From CAVUEG01 sp963740525 (lineage in GTDB: Bacteria; Actinomycetota; Actinomycetes; Propionibacteriales; Nocardioidaceae): DNA of 64,000 nucleotides. Made by a program: the position numbers and the translations under genes. Location: the NCBI GenBank assembly GCA_963740525.1, contig CAVUEG010000006.1, positions 558,001-622,000 on the forward strand, read 5' to 3'. The notes under the pieces were generated by a model that was given only the letters and a program-made list of their open reading frames with translations, was not told the DNA's origin and did no database searches. Each line of letters begins with the position of its first letter. Position 1 is the stretch's first letter. This document shows positions 1-8,342 of this stretch, one piece after another.

Positions 1-15
1 AGGTCACGGGCCGCA

Positions 16-39
16 GATTAGTTCGCCACCGAACTAATC
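16..39. promoter_or_regulatory. Probable MarR operator (24-bp palindrome)
   Basis: A perfect 10-bp inverted repeat (GATTAGTTCG / CGAACTAATC) separated by four bases lies 45 bp upstream of the marR start. MarR dimers typically bind such palindromes and repress their own promoter, so autoregulation is the likely role. This is inferred from position and symmetry; a terminator for a gene beyond the left edge is the alternative, although the repeat is AT-rich for that. Confidence 0.55.
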
Positions 40-83
40 GTCAACGCCAGCGCCGCCGGAAGGCGACCCCTAGACTCCCCGCC

Positions 84-626
84 ATGACAAAGGACGCCGC
101 CGACCTCCACGTGGAGCGCTGGCGCGACCACTGGATCGACATCCCCTTCGACGACGAGGTCGAGGCGGCCGTCGTACGCATCGGTCTGCTCACGCGCTAC
201 CTCAAGGGCACCAAGCAGGCGGCCCTCGTCGCCACCGGGCTGCAGGACTTCGAGTACGACACCCTGCACATGCTGATGATCCGCGAGACCCCCGGCCAGG
301 CCTCCCCTGGGGCGCTGGCCCAGGATCTCGGCGTCTCCGCGGCCGGCATGACCGGCCGGCTCGACGGCCTCGAGAAGCAGGGTCTGGTCAAGCGGTTGCC
401 CGGCGCGGGTGACCGACGCACGGTCGTGGTCGAGATCACCCGCACCGGCGCCGAGCGGTGGCGTGCGGCCATGGCGCTACGTGGCCACGCAGAGGACGAC
501 CTGGCCGGTGCGCTCACGCGACGAGAGCTGGTGCAGCTCAACCGGCTCCTGAAGAAGCTCGCCCTGCACAGCGAGGCGGCGCTGGCGACCACTCAGACGG
601 TCGAGCGGTCCCGCCCCTCCCAGTAG
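84..626 (+). CDS. MarR-family transcriptional regulator
   Basis: A 180-residue winged-helix regulator that probably senses a small ligand and represses nearby genes. The DNA-binding region spans roughly residues 55-125: a recognition helix around SAAGMTGRLDGLEKQG (85-100) and a wing containing GDRR (109-112), the usual MarR wing signature. Flanking helices should form the dimer interface. The gene follows a perfect palindrome that suits an operator. It converges on the acyl-CoA synthetase gene and their 3' ends overlap by 34 bp, so the synthetase is a plausible but unproven target. The family call is firm; ligand and targets cannot be read from the sequence. Confidence 0.9.
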   Translation: MTKDAADLHVERWRDHWIDIPFDDEVEAAVVRIGLLTRYLKGTKQAALVATGLQDFEYDTLHMLMIRETPGQASPGALAQDLGVSAAGMTGRLDGLEKQGLVKRLPGAGDRRTVVVEITRTGAERWRAAMALRGHAEDDLAGALTRRELVQLNRLLKKLALHSEAALATTQTVERSRPSQ

Positions 627-2170
627 GGCTGCCGAAGCTCCCGCTTGAGGATCTTGCCGGTCGGGTTGCGCGGCAGTGCGTCGAGCACGTCCACGGAACG
701 CGGGCACTTGAACCTCGCCAGGTGCTCCTGGCAGTAGGAGATCAGCTCGTCCTCGGTGAGCGACTGGCCGGGCTTCACCGAGACCACCGCCTTGACCACC
801 TCGCCCCAGCGGTCGTCGGGTACCCCGATGATCGCCACCTCGGCCACCGCCGGGTGCTCGGCAACCACCCGCTCGACCTCGGGTGAGTAGATGTTCTCGC
901 CGCCGCTGATGATCATGTCCTTCAGCCGGTCCTCGACGTACACGAAGCCGTCGGCGTCGACCTTGCCCATGTCACCGGTGCGGAACCAGCCGTCCTCGGT
1001 GATCACCTCGGCCGTCGCATCGGGCTGGTTCAGGAAGCCCTTCATCAGCTGGGGCGTGCGGAACCACAGCTCGCCGTGCTGACCGGTGGGCACGTCCGCG
1101 AGGGTTACCGGGTCGACCACCCGCACCTCGGCGCGGGGGATCACCTGACCGGCGCTGACCAGCCGCTCGGGATGGTCGGCATCCCGGTGCGCCTCTGGCA
1201 TCAGGTGGGTGATCACCCCGCCCACCTCGGTCAGGCCGTAGACCTGGATTAAGTCGGTGTCGGGCCAGGCCTCCATCGCCGCCCGCAGCAGCGGCATCGG
1301 CATCGGGGCGGCGCCGTAGCAGTAGGTCTTGAGCCGCCCGAACAGCCCGATCGCCTCGGGCCCGGACTGCAGAACCTGTGCCAGTACGGCGGGCACGAGG
1401 AAGGTGCGGTTGGCGCCCTTCATGATCGCCCCGGCCAGGGACGCCCCGTCGGGGTCCCGGGTCATCACGCTGGGCACGCCGTCGTGGATGCCGAACTGCA
1501 CGTACGACGTGCCTCCGACGTGGAACAGGGGCATCGCAACCATGTTCTTGTCCCCTGGGTCGAACCCCCAGCCCTCGTGGGCGTTGAGAGTGTGCTGGAC
1601 CAGGTTGGTGTGGGTGATCATCACGCCCTTGGGGCGTCCGGTGGTCCCCGAGGAGTACATGACGAGGCACACGTCGTCGGGGTCGGTCTCGGGAGAGCGG
1701 TCCACGGGGGAAGCCGCCGCGATGAGGGCTTCGTACTGGTCGCCCTCGCTCCCGTCGGGGGTCACCTCGATGACCTCCTCCACGGCGGCGAGCCGGGACC
1801 GGATCTTCTCGAGGACGGGGAGCAGCTCGGTCCCGACGAAGAGCACCTTGGCTCCGGAGTCGGTGACGGCGTAGTCCACCTCCTCGCCGGCCAGCCGCCA
1901 GTTGATGATCGCGGTGGCCGCCCCGAGCGAGGCCGCCGCCAGCGACACCTCTACACAGGCCGGGTGGTTCTTGTCGAGGAAGGCGACCACGTCGCCTCGT
2001 CCGATCCCCAGCGAATGCAGGGCCCCGGCGGCCCGGCGCACCCTGCCATCCCACTCGGCCCACGTCCAGGTGCGGTCGCCGTACGTCATCGCCTCACCGG
2101 ACGGGGTGTGCTCGGCCCACCAGGCAAGCCGCTCGTCGAGGAACCGAGGCTCAGGAGGTGCGAGGTTCAT
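593..2170 (-). CDS. AMP-forming acyl-CoA synthetase (fatty-acid--CoA ligase family)
   Basis: A 525-residue member of the ANL superfamily, which activates a carboxylic acid with ATP to an acyl-adenylate and then forms the CoA thioester. Visible motifs are the P-loop YSSGTTGRPKG (172-182), YGLTE (311-315), GWFRTGD (394-400), GENIYS (424-429) and the C-terminal catalytic lysine in GKILKRELR (505-513). No signal peptide, so cytosolic. The reading frame is open upstream to 2245, but the start at 2170 gives the normal family N-terminus. The substrate (medium- or long-chain, or an aromatic acid) cannot be decided. It converges on marR, which may regulate it. Confidence 0.92.
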   Translation of the reverse strand: MNLAPPEPRFLDERLAWWAEHTPSGEAMTYGDRTWTWAEWDGRVRRAAGALHSLGIGRGDVVAFLDKNHPACVEVSLAAASLGAATAIINWRLAGEEVDYAVTDSGAKVLFVGTELLPVLEKIRSRLAAVEEVIEVTPDGSEGDQYEALIAAASPVDRSPETDPDDVCLVMYSSGTTGRPKGVMITHTNLVQHTLNAHEGWGFDPGDKNMVAMPLFHVGGTSYVQFGIHDGVPSVMTRDPDGASLAGAIMKGANRTFLVPAVLAQVLQSGPEAIGLFGRLKTYCYGAAPMPMPLLRAAMEAWPDTDLIQVYGLTEVGGVITHLMPEAHRDADHPERLVSAGQVIPRAEVRVVDPVTLADVPTGQHGELWFRTPQLMKGFLNQPDATAEVITEDGWFRTGDMGKVDADGFVYVEDRLKDMIISGGENIYSPEVERVVAEHPAVAEVAIIGVPDDRWGEVVKAVVSVKPGQSLTEDELISYCQEHLARFKCPRSVDVLDALPRNPTGKILKRELRQPYWEGRDRSTV

Positions 2171-2257
2171 GGGTCCGCCTTTGGTCTTCGGCCTTGCCGG
2201 CTCGGGCCTTTCCGTGACCCTGCCACGGGCGTCGGAGACCGACAAGGGTCGGTGCCG

Positions 2258-3979
2258 TCAGCGAGCCCGGACGACCCGACCCTCGTCCCAGACCGGTCCG
2301 TCGGACTCGTAGACCGAGCCGTCGGCGCCGTAGACGAGGAAACGGTCGAAGCCACGGGCGAACCAGCGATCGTGGGTGACGGCCACCACCGTCCCCTCGA
2401 AGGCTGCCAGCCCGTCCTCCAGCGCCTCGGCCGACTGCACGTCGAGGTTGTCGGTCGGCTCGTCCAGCAGCAGCAGCGTCGCCCCTGAGAGCTCGAGCAT
2501 CAGGATCTGGAAGCGGGCCTGCTGCCCGCCGGAGAGAGACTCGAACTTCTGCTCGGAGGCGTGCGCGAGCTCGTAGCGGTCCAGCACGCGGGCGGCCTGC
2601 TCGCGGCCCATGCCCTGCCGGTGGTCGTCGCCACGGTGCAGGATCTCGAGCAGGGTCCGACCGAGCAGTTCGGGGTGCTCATGGGTCTGGACGAACCACC
2701 CCGGTCGCACCCGGGCCCCCAGCTTGGCCTTGCCCGTGTGGTCGACCGGCTTGACCGGGACCTCCGAGACCGGGCGATGCTCGACGTCGGGGTCGCTCCC
2801 ACCGGCTGCCAGCAGACGCAGGAAGTGCGACTTCCCGGAGCCGTTTGAGCCCAGCACCGCGACCCGCTCGCCGTACCAGACCTCGAGGTCGAACGGCTTC
2901 ATCAGACCTCTCAGCTCGAGGTTCTCGCAGACCACGGCACGCTTGCCGGTGCGACCGCCCTTGAGCCGCATGGTCACCTGCTGCTCGCGCGGCTGCTCGG
3001 TCGGCGGCCCGGCCTCCTCGAACTTGCGAAGCCGGGTCTGGGCCGCGCGGTACTGCGAGGCCATGCCGTCGTTGTACTCCGCCTTGATCTTGTAGTGCAG
3101 CACCAGCTGCTTGAGCTTGGCGTGCTCCTCGTCCCAGCGGCGGCGCAGCTCCTCGAAGCGCAGGAACCGGTCCTTGCGTGCCTGGTGGTACGACGAGAAG
3201 CCGCCCGGGTGGGTCCACGCGGTGTTGCCGGCCGCGCCGAGCTCCACCGTGACGACGCGGGTCGCGGTGTTGTCCAGGAGCTCGCGGTCATGGCTGATGA
3301 ACAGGATCGTCTTGGCGGACTCGCGGATCCGCTGCTCCAGCCAGATCTTGCCGGGGACGTCGAGGAAGTTGTCGGGCTCGTCGAGGAGCAGCACCTGGTC
3401 GGGGCCGCGCAGCAGCGACTCGAGGACCAAGCGCTTCTGCTCGCCACCGGAGAGGGAGGTGAGCTCACGGTGCTTTGCGCGGTCGTAGGGGATCCCGATC
3501 CCGGCCACCGTGCAGACGTCCCAGACCACCTCGATCTCGTAGCCACCGGCGTCGGCCCACTCGGCCAGGGCTTCGGCGTACTTCATCTGGGTCTGCTCGT
3601 CGTCACGGTCCATCATCGCCAGCTCGCACCGGTCGACCGCTGCCGCGGCTGCCTGCACCCGCTGCGGGGCCACGGAGAGCAGCAGGTCCGCCACGGTCGG
3701 CGCCGTGGTGCCGTCACCGAGACCGTGCGCGACCATCTGCCGCATCACCCCGAGCCCACCGGTGCGGGTGACCGCCCCTGCATGGGGAACCAGGTCACCG
3801 GTGATGATCCGCAGCAGCGTGGTCTTCCCGGCGCCGTTCGCGCCGACGAGGGCTACCTTCGCCCCGTCACCGACCCGGAACGAGACGTCGTCCAGCAGCA
3901 CCCGACCGTCGGGTAGCTCATAGCGCACTCCGGCGACGTCCACGTGACCCACGAGAGGAGTGTCCCCTGCGAAGGCCAC
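2258..3979 (-). CDS. ABC-F family ATPase (duplicated ABC domains, no membrane part)
   Basis: A 573-residue soluble protein with two ABC nucleotide-binding domains. Domain 1 has Walker A GANGAGKTT (46-54), signature LSGGEQKR and Walker B ending LLLDEPDNFLD. Domain 2 has Walker A GSNGSGKSH, signature LSGGQQAR and LLLDEPTDNLD. Between them is the charged helical linker typical of ABC-F proteins, rich in Arg/Lys around FRFEELRRRW and RAAQTRLRKFEE. These proteins act on ribosomes, either as translation factors (EttA type) or as antibiotic-resistance proteins; the sequence does not show which. It lies downstream of a palindromic repeat (4045-4095) and just upstream of the acyl-CoA synthetase. Confidence 0.88.
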   Translation of the reverse strand: MAFAGDTPLVGHVDVAGVRYELPDGRVLLDDVSFRVGDGAKVALVGANGAGKTTLLRIITGDLVPHAGAVTRTGGLGVMRQMVAHGLGDGTTAPTVADLLLSVAPQRVQAAAAAVDRCELAMMDRDDEQTQMKYAEALAEWADAGGYEIEVVWDVCTVAGIGIPYDRAKHRELTSLSGGEQKRLVLESLLRGPDQVLLLDEPDNFLDVPGKIWLEQRIRESAKTILFISHDRELLDNTATRVVTVELGAAGNTAWTHPGGFSSYHQARKDRFLRFEELRRRWDEEHAKLKQLVLHYKIKAEYNDGMASQYRAAQTRLRKFEEAGPPTEQPREQQVTMRLKGGRTGKRAVVCENLELRGLMKPFDLEVWYGERVAVLGSNGSGKSHFLRLLAAGGSDPDVEHRPVSEVPVKPVDHTGKAKLGARVRPGWFVQTHEHPELLGRTLLEILHRGDDHRQGMGREQAARVLDRYELAHASEQKFESLSGGQQARFQILMLELSGATLLLLDEPTDNLDVQSAEALEDGLAAFEGTVVAVTHDRWFARGFDRFLVYGADGSVYESDGPVWDEGRVVRAR

Positions 3980-4044
3980 CTGGCGCGAGCCGGTTTCCGC
4001 CCCGGGCCGAGCACCTCACCCCTCGGTACCCTCGGACCTGCGGT

Positions 4045-4095
4045 TTGGTCCCCAACCGCAGGTTTTCGGGGTTAGAACCTGCAGTTTGTGACCAA
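4045..4095. repeat. Dispersed palindromic element, copy 1
   Basis: Two arms of 20 bases (4045-4064 and 4076-4095) pair with three mismatches around an 11-base loop. The left arm also forms a perfect 10-bp hairpin with the sequence just upstream (4036-4045 with 4054-4063). The blocks TTGGTCCCCAACCGCAGG and TGCAGTTTGTGACCAAT recur exactly at 6720-6770. It lies between the methyltransferase stop and the ABC-F start. One of the three mismatches would become a G-U wobble in a minus-strand transcript. Confidence 0.75.
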
Positions 4096-4113
4096 TGAAG
4101 GGGGTCTGGTGAC

Positions 4114-4731
4114 TCACTCCGGACGGACTTCCAGCACCCGGAAGCTCTTGGCACTGGCGAGCCGTGTCGTCGGCCAGCCCTGCTCGCCGAGCCACCTCTG
4201 GAGCGAGTCGGCGCCGAGGTTCTTGCCGACCACCAGCACCGCTCGACCGCCGGGGTTGAGGCGCGGCAGCCACGAGAGCAGGAGCTCGTGCAGGGCTTCC
4301 TTGCCGATGCGGATCGGGGGGTTGGACCAGATCTCGTCGTACGTCGCCTCGGGGTCGACCTCCGAGGGCACGGACGCGTGCAGTCGCTCGGACAGGCCCA
4401 GCTGCTCGGCGTTCTCGTTCGTCAGCAGGACCGCCCGCTCGTTGACGTCGACGGCGGTGACGTCCGCCTCCGGCACCGCCGTGGCGATCGCGAGACCGAT
4501 CACGCCGTACCCGCAGCCGAGGTCGAGCACGGACCGCGCCTGGACCGGGGGGCCGGCCTCGCGGAACAGCACCGACGTCCCGATGTCGAGCCGGCCTTGG
4601 GCGAAGACGCCCGACCCCGAGGTCAGCTCGAGCCAGTGGCCCCAGACGTCGGCGCGCACCGGGACCCGCTTGAAGGGCACCGACGGGTCGGCGGTGAAGT
4701 AGTGCTCGTCGTCGTCCGCCAATCCGGCCAC
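4114..4731 (-). CDS. Class I SAM-dependent methyltransferase, RsmC/RlmG-like
   Basis: A 205-residue methyltransferase of the small-domain MTS type. The SAM-binding motif I is VLDLGCGYGVIG (68-79), motif II acidic residues follow in TAVDVNERA, and the catalytic-site motif is SNPPIRIG (136-143), as in N2-guanine rRNA methyltransferases such as RsmC. Bacterial RsmC is usually twice as long with an inactive N-terminal copy; this is the single-domain form common in actinobacteria. The start is GTG, directly after the stop of the aldo-keto reductase gene (4733), so the two are probably cotranscribed. The precise rRNA or other target is not known. Confidence 0.82.
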   Translation of the reverse strand: MAGLADDDEHYFTADPSVPFKRVPVRADVWGHWLELTSGSGVFAQGRLDIGTSVLFREAGPPVQARSVLDLGCGYGVIGLAIATAVPEADVTAVDVNERAVLLTNENAEQLGLSERLHASVPSEVDPEATYDEIWSNPPIRIGKEALHELLLSWLPRLNPGGRAVLVVGKNLGADSLQRWLGEQGWPTTRLASAKSFRVLEVRPE

Positions 4732-4732
4732 C

Positions 4733-5776
4733 TCAGTCGCCCATGGTGTCGGCCCAGAGGTTCACCCCGGCGTCGACCGCGTTCTGGTCGATCCGGGCGA
4801 GCTCGTCGTCGGTCAGCGGCGGCGCGGACAGCGCGTCCAGGTTCGTGTCGAGCTGCTCGACCGACGATGCCCCGATGACGGCGGAGGTGACCCGCTGGTC
4901 CCGCAACGCCCATTGCAGCGCCATCTGAGCCAGCTTCTGCCCGCGCTCCTGGGCGATCTCGTTGAGCGCCCGCACGTGCGTGAGCGTGGCGTCATCGAGG
5001 TGGTCATCGGGCAGCGAGCTCCCGCTGCGGGAGGCCCGTGAGCCCTCGGGAATGCCATCGAGGTACTTGCCGGTCAACAGACCCTGCGCCAAGGCCGTGA
5101 ACACGATGCAGCCCATGCCCTGCTCCTCGAGCTCGTCGAGGAGTCCCTTCTCGATCCAGCGGTTCAGCATGTTGTACGACGGCTGGTGGATCAGGAGCGG
5201 CGTGCCGAGCTCGCGGGCGATCGTCGCGGCCTCACGTGTCTTCTCCGCGTTGTAGGACGAGATGCCGACGTAGAGCGCCTTGCCGGAGCGAACCGCCCGG
5301 TCCAGCGCCATCATCGTCTCCTCGACCGGGGTGTCGGCGTCGAAACGGTGGCTGTAGAAGATGTCGACGTAGTCGAGTCCCATCCGCTGCAACGACTGGT
5401 CGAGCGAGGCCAGGACGTACTTGCGCGACCCGCCGCCCTGACCGTAGGGGCCGGGCCACATGTCCCAGCCGGCCTTCGTCGAGATGATGAGCTCGTCGCG
5501 GTACGGCTTGAAGTCCGTCTGCAGGAAGGTGCCGAAGTTGACCTCTGCCTGCCCGTACGGCGGGCCGTAGTTGTTGGCCAGGTCGAAGTGGGTGACGCCC
5601 CGGTCGAATGCCCGACGCAGGATGGCGCGCTGGGACTCACCCGTCTTGTCGTCACCGAAGTTCTGCCAGAGCCCGAGGGAGAGCGCCGGGAGCTGGAGTC
5701 CGCTGCGCCCGCAGAATCGGTACTCCATGGAGTCGTAGCGGTCAGAGGCTGCGTCGTATCCGGTCATGGCCACCAT
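4733..5776 (-). CDS. Aldo-keto reductase (L-glyceraldehyde 3-phosphate reductase-like)
   Basis: A 347-residue NADPH-dependent reductase with a TIM-barrel fold. The active-site set is visible: Asp and Tyr in HFDLANNYGPPYG, Lys in ISTKAGWDMWPG and His in YSHRFD. The motif YGPPYGQAEVNFG and the C-terminal NADP-binding VTSAVIGASSVEQLD match the YghZ/GAP-reductase group (AKR14). These enzymes detoxify aldehydes such as methylglyoxal and L-GAP. An internal ATG at 5767 is an alternative start. It is followed without a gap by the methyltransferase gene. Subfamily is likely, physiological substrate is not proven. Confidence 0.88.
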   Translation of the reverse strand: MVAMTGYDAASDRYDSMEYRFCGRSGLQLPALSLGLWQNFGDDKTGESQRAILRRAFDRGVTHFDLANNYGPPYGQAEVNFGTFLQTDFKPYRDELIISTKAGWDMWPGPYGQGGGSRKYVLASLDQSLQRMGLDYVDIFYSHRFDADTPVEETMMALDRAVRSGKALYVGISSYNAEKTREAATIARELGTPLLIHQPSYNMLNRWIEKGLLDELEEQGMGCIVFTALAQGLLTGKYLDGIPEGSRASRSGSSLPDDHLDDATLTHVRALNEIAQERGQKLAQMALQWALRDQRVTSAVIGASSVEQLDTNLDALSAPPLTDDELARIDQNAVDAGVNLWADTMGD

Positions 5777-5824
5777 CCTGCCGGGCGGCCCGAAATCGCA
5801 GAAGCCGGGGCGGCCATCTCGCGG

Positions 5825-6676
5825 TCAGGCGCCGGCCAGCCGGTCCTCGGGCAGGGTGCGGGTGACGCGCGCCGACCTGGCCTGCGCTGCCATCTGCTCG
5901 TCCTGGGGGTAGCGCACCTCTTCGAGCGTGAGCCCGTGTGCCCGAGCAACGGTGACGCCCGGGTCGCGGCGCCGGCCGGCCAGCACCTGCGCGGGCCAGT
6001 CCGGCGTACGGCGGCCGTCCCCCACCGCGAGCAGGCAGCCCACCAGTGCCCGGACCATGCTGTGGCAGAACGCGTCCGCGCGGACCGTGGCCACCGCCAG
6101 ACCGTGGTCGTCCCGGGCGAGGGTCAGGTCCTGCAGGGTGCGGATCGTGGTGGCTCCCACCCGCTTGCGGCAGAAGGACGCGAAGTCGTGCTCGCCGAGC
6201 AGGGCAGCGGCCGCCTCGTTCATGGCGGCCAGGTTCAGCTCCCGCGGCCAGGCCAGCACGTGGTTGCGGGTCAGCGGGTCGACGAGGTCGACCCGGTCCG
6301 CGATCCGGTAGGCGTACTGCCTCCATAGCGCCGAGAACCGTGCGTCGAAACCGGCGGGGGCCTCGGTGACCCGATGCACGCGTACGTCGTGGGCGAGCAG
6401 TCCGTTCAACCGTCGGACCAGGCTCGAGACCGGCGACTCGGCTGCCCGAGAGGTGGCCCAGGTCAGGAGATCGGGGTCGAGATCGACGTGGACCACCTGG
6501 CCCCGCGCATGCACCCCCGCGTCGGTACGGCCCGCACATGTCAGCGACGTGCCCGTCGTACGCAGGACCGTGTCGAGTGCCGTCTCGACGTCTTCTTGCA
6601 CCGAACGCAGGTTCGTCTGACGTGCCCACCCATGGAAGCCGGCACCGTCGTAGGAGAGGTCTATCCGCAGGCGCAC
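5825..6676 (-). CDS. truA: tRNA pseudouridine synthase A
   Basis: TruA converts uridines 38-40 of the tRNA anticodon stem to pseudouridine. The catalytic aspartate sits in AGRTDAGVHARGQ (about residue 52 of 283), and RLRIDLSYDGAGFHGWARQ at the N-terminus is the family signature. FCHSMVRALVG near the C-terminus is the second conserved block. I chose the GTG start at 6676 because AAGGA lies eight bases upstream; an ATG at 6685 is nearly on top of that site. The open frame running up to 6793 translates through a palindromic repeat and is not real. truA is often next to rplQ in actinobacteria; here three genes intervene. Confidence 0.92.
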   Translation of the reverse strand: MRLRIDLSYDGAGFHGWARQTNLRSVQEDVETALDTVLRTTGTSLTCAGRTDAGVHARGQVVHVDLDPDLLTWATSRAAESPVSSLVRRLNGLLAHDVRVHRVTEAPAGFDARFSALWRQYAYRIADRVDLVDPLTRNHVLAWPRELNLAAMNEAAAALLGEHDFASFCRKRVGATTIRTLQDLTLARDDHGLAVATVRADAFCHSMVRALVGCLLAVGDGRRTPDWPAQVLAGRRRDPGVTVARAHGLTLEEVRYPQDEQMAAQARSARVTRTLPEDRLAGA

Positions 6677-6719
6677 GCCCGGCATCCTTCCATGAGGCCC
6701 TTCTCCCCGATGTTGCGGA

Positions 6720-6770
6720 TTGGTCCCCAACCGCAGGCTTTCGGGCCTGCGGCATGCAGTTTGTGACCAA
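6720..6770. repeat. Dispersed palindromic element, copy 2
   Basis: Second copy of the element at 4045-4095. The outer arms (18 and 17 conserved bases) are identical to copy 1, including the same three stem mismatches. The interior differs: here CCGCAGGC and GCCTGCGG form a perfect 8-bp inner hairpin with a six-base loop. It sits between the SRPBCC gene stop and the truA start, in the same orientation as copy 1. Confidence 0.75.
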
Positions 6771-6802
6771 TCAACGACCTGGGGGCCCTCCACTCCAGGG
6801 AC

Positions 6803-7321
6803 CTAGGTGAGGTCGGCAGCCAGCTCCTGGTACGCCGGCTGGAGCTCCTGCCACCGCTTCCGCGCATCGCAGGGCTGACCCCCGGCGAGGTACGACGCGA
6901 GATCTTCGAGGTGGATCTGGTCGCCCGCGCCGTAGGCGGCGATCTGCTCCAGGGGCACGCCGCGGTCCTCGACCACCAAGATCGTCTGGTCGCCGTCGGC
7001 GGTGAGCGTCACCTCGAAGCCGCCATCGGGCTCATCGGCGGACTTGGTCAGCAGGACCAGTCGCTGCGGAGGCTCGCACACCTCCACCCGGCCGGTTCCC
7101 TCCCAGCCGCTGGCGAAGAAGTGGGCACGGAACTCACCACCCTGACGCAGATCACCCTCGACCTCGCCGAGCCAACGGGCCAGCCGACCGGGGTCGGTGA
7201 GGGCCGACCACAGGTCGTCCACGTCGGTTTCGAACCGGTCCTCGATGCGTACGACGCCCTCGCCAGCCGCTGCTCGCAGCGTCCCCAGCGTGCGCACGCT
7301 GCCAGGCATGTTGGTGGTCAT
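6803..7321 (-). CDS. SRPBCC-domain protein (AHSA1-like)
   Basis: A 172-residue protein of the START/SRPBCC superfamily (activator of Hsp90 ATPase-like branch), a fold with a hydrophobic ligand cavity. The family opening is clear: IEDRFETDVDDLWSALTDPGRLARWLGEVEGDLRQGG (about residues 25-61), then a W-E-G-x-G-x-V strand and the C-terminal helix ending in a YLAGG region. Its start overlaps the arsR stop by four bases (ATGA). ArsR-SRPBCC pairs are a very common actinobacterial two-gene unit, with the regulator controlling both. No enzymatic activity can be assigned. Confidence 0.85.
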   Translation of the reverse strand: MTTNMPGSVRTLGTLRAAAGEGVVRIEDRFETDVDDLWSALTDPGRLARWLGEVEGDLRQGGEFRAHFFASGWEGTGRVEVCEPPQRLVLLTKSADEPDGGFEVTLTADGDQTILVVEDRGVPLEQIAAYGAGDQIHLEDLASYLAGGQPCDARKRWQELQPAYQELAADLT

Positions 7322-7644
7322 CGGGTGCTCCTTCGCTCACGCTTCCCGCGTGCGATCTCGGTGTGCAGGGCATCGAACCGCTGTTCCCACAGCGCGAGGT
7401 ACCCACTCAGCCAGTCGTTCACCTCGGTCAGCGGCTGCGGGCGGAGGGTGTAGACCCGCCGTTGAGCCTCGTGGCGTACGTCGACCAGGCCGGCCTCGCG
7501 CAGGACGCGCAGGTGCCGGGAGACGCCCGGGCGAGCGATCGGCAGCAGCGCCGCCAGCTCGCCCGCAGTTGCCGGGCCTTCGGCCAACGTCTCCAGCAGG
7601 GTCCGCCGGCCGTCGTCCGCGAGCGCTCTGAGAACAGCTTCCAT
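7318..7644 (-). CDS. ArsR-family transcriptional regulator
   Basis: A 108-residue winged-helix repressor. The recognition region is ELAALLPIARPGVSRHLRVLREAGLV (about 27-52), followed by the wing VRHEAQRRVYTLRP. The metal-binding ELCVC box of ArsR/SmtB sensors is absent, so it is probably not a metal sensor; it belongs to the group paired with SRPBCC proteins. It heads the two-gene operon, overlaps the next gene by four bases and has a palindrome in its own promoter spacer that suits autorepression. Confidence 0.9.
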   Translation of the reverse strand: MEAVLRALADDGRRTLLETLAEGPATAGELAALLPIARPGVSRHLRVLREAGLVDVRHEAQRRVYTLRPQPLTEVNDWLSGYLALWEQRFDALHTEIARGKRERRSTR

Positions 7645-7650
7645 GGCCTT

Positions 7651-7680
7651 TTTGTACCCTATCAGTTACGTAACCGTCAA
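7651..7680 (-). promoter_or_regulatory. arsR promoter with palindromic operator in the spacer
   Basis: On the minus strand TTGACG (7680-7675) is followed after 18 bases by TACAAA (7656-7651), ending seven bases before the arsR start. The spacer contains the perfect palindrome GTTACGTAAC (7665-7674), and TTACGT occurs again at 7686-7691. An ArsR dimer bound there would block polymerase. Inferred from sequence only; with such a short distance the transcript would be nearly leaderless. Confidence 0.5.
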
Positions 7681-7713
7681 GGTACTTACGTCGCGGCAAC
7701 ATAGGCTCGCCGG

Positions 7714-8316
7714 GTGCGCGACCTCCTGCCCCTCGTCGACGCCACTGCCTCGTCAGGATGCCCTGCCCTCGTGGCCGTGGACGGGGTGGACGGCAGCGGG
7801 AAGACGACGTTCGCCGATCGGCTCGCCGACGCCTTCTCGCAGCGAGGACGGGCGGTCGAAGTAGTCCATCTCGATGACTTCCTGAACCCGCGGCTCGTCC
7901 GGTACCGACGCGGACGAGCCTCCCCGGAAGGCTTCTTCCTGGACACCTACGACCTGGCAGCCTTCTCGGCCCTGGTGCTGGACCCGGTGCTCCCCGGCGG
8001 GAGCAGAGAGATCGTCAAGCGAGCTTTCGACCACGTGAGCGACCGCCCGGTGAACGAGCCGCCGGTCGCCGTGCCGCCTGACGCGGTCGTGATCGTGGAG
8101 GGCATGTTCCTCCACCGCGACGAGCTGTGTGAACGCTGGGACCTGTCCGTGTTCCTCGACGTCCCCTTCGCCGTGAGCGCGGGAAGGATGGCCGTGCGGG
8201 ACGGCACCCACCCGGACCCCGACCACCCGTCGTTGCGCAGGTACGTCGAGGGCCAGCGCCTCTACCTGTCCGCGTGCCATCCGCAGGAGCGGGCCACCCA
8301 CGTCATCGGGACCTGA
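7714..8316 (+). CDS. P-loop kinase, uridine kinase-like
   Basis: A 200-residue P-loop phosphotransferase. Walker A is VDGVDGSGKTTFADRLA (about 22-38). A DDFLNPR motif follows near residue 54, as in uridine kinase/phosphoribulokinase-like enzymes where the aspartate contacts substrate, and VVIVEGMFLHRDEL (about 127-140) is the Walker B-like strand. Family members phosphorylate nucleosides or pantothenate; which substrate this one takes is not visible. The GTG start at 7714 gives the standard N-terminus. It is divergent from arsR, with only 69 bp between, and convergent with rplQ. Confidence 0.8.
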   Translation: MRDLLPLVDATASSGCPALVAVDGVDGSGKTTFADRLADAFSQRGRAVEVVHLDDFLNPRLVRYRRGRASPEGFFLDTYDLAAFSALVLDPVLPGGSREIVKRAFDHVSDRPVNEPPVAVPPDAVVIVEGMFLHRDELCERWDLSVFLDVPFAVSAGRMAVRDGTHPDPDHPSLRRYVEGQRLYLSACHPQERATHVIGT

Positions 8317-8342
8317 CCGTCCACGTCACCCAGGAAGCCGAA

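Noticed and set aside
6677..6793. N-terminal extension of truA through the palindromic repeat
   Set aside because: Its residues (WSQTACRRPESLRLGT) are simply the translated repeat and also appear at 4045-4095 in a non-coding gap.
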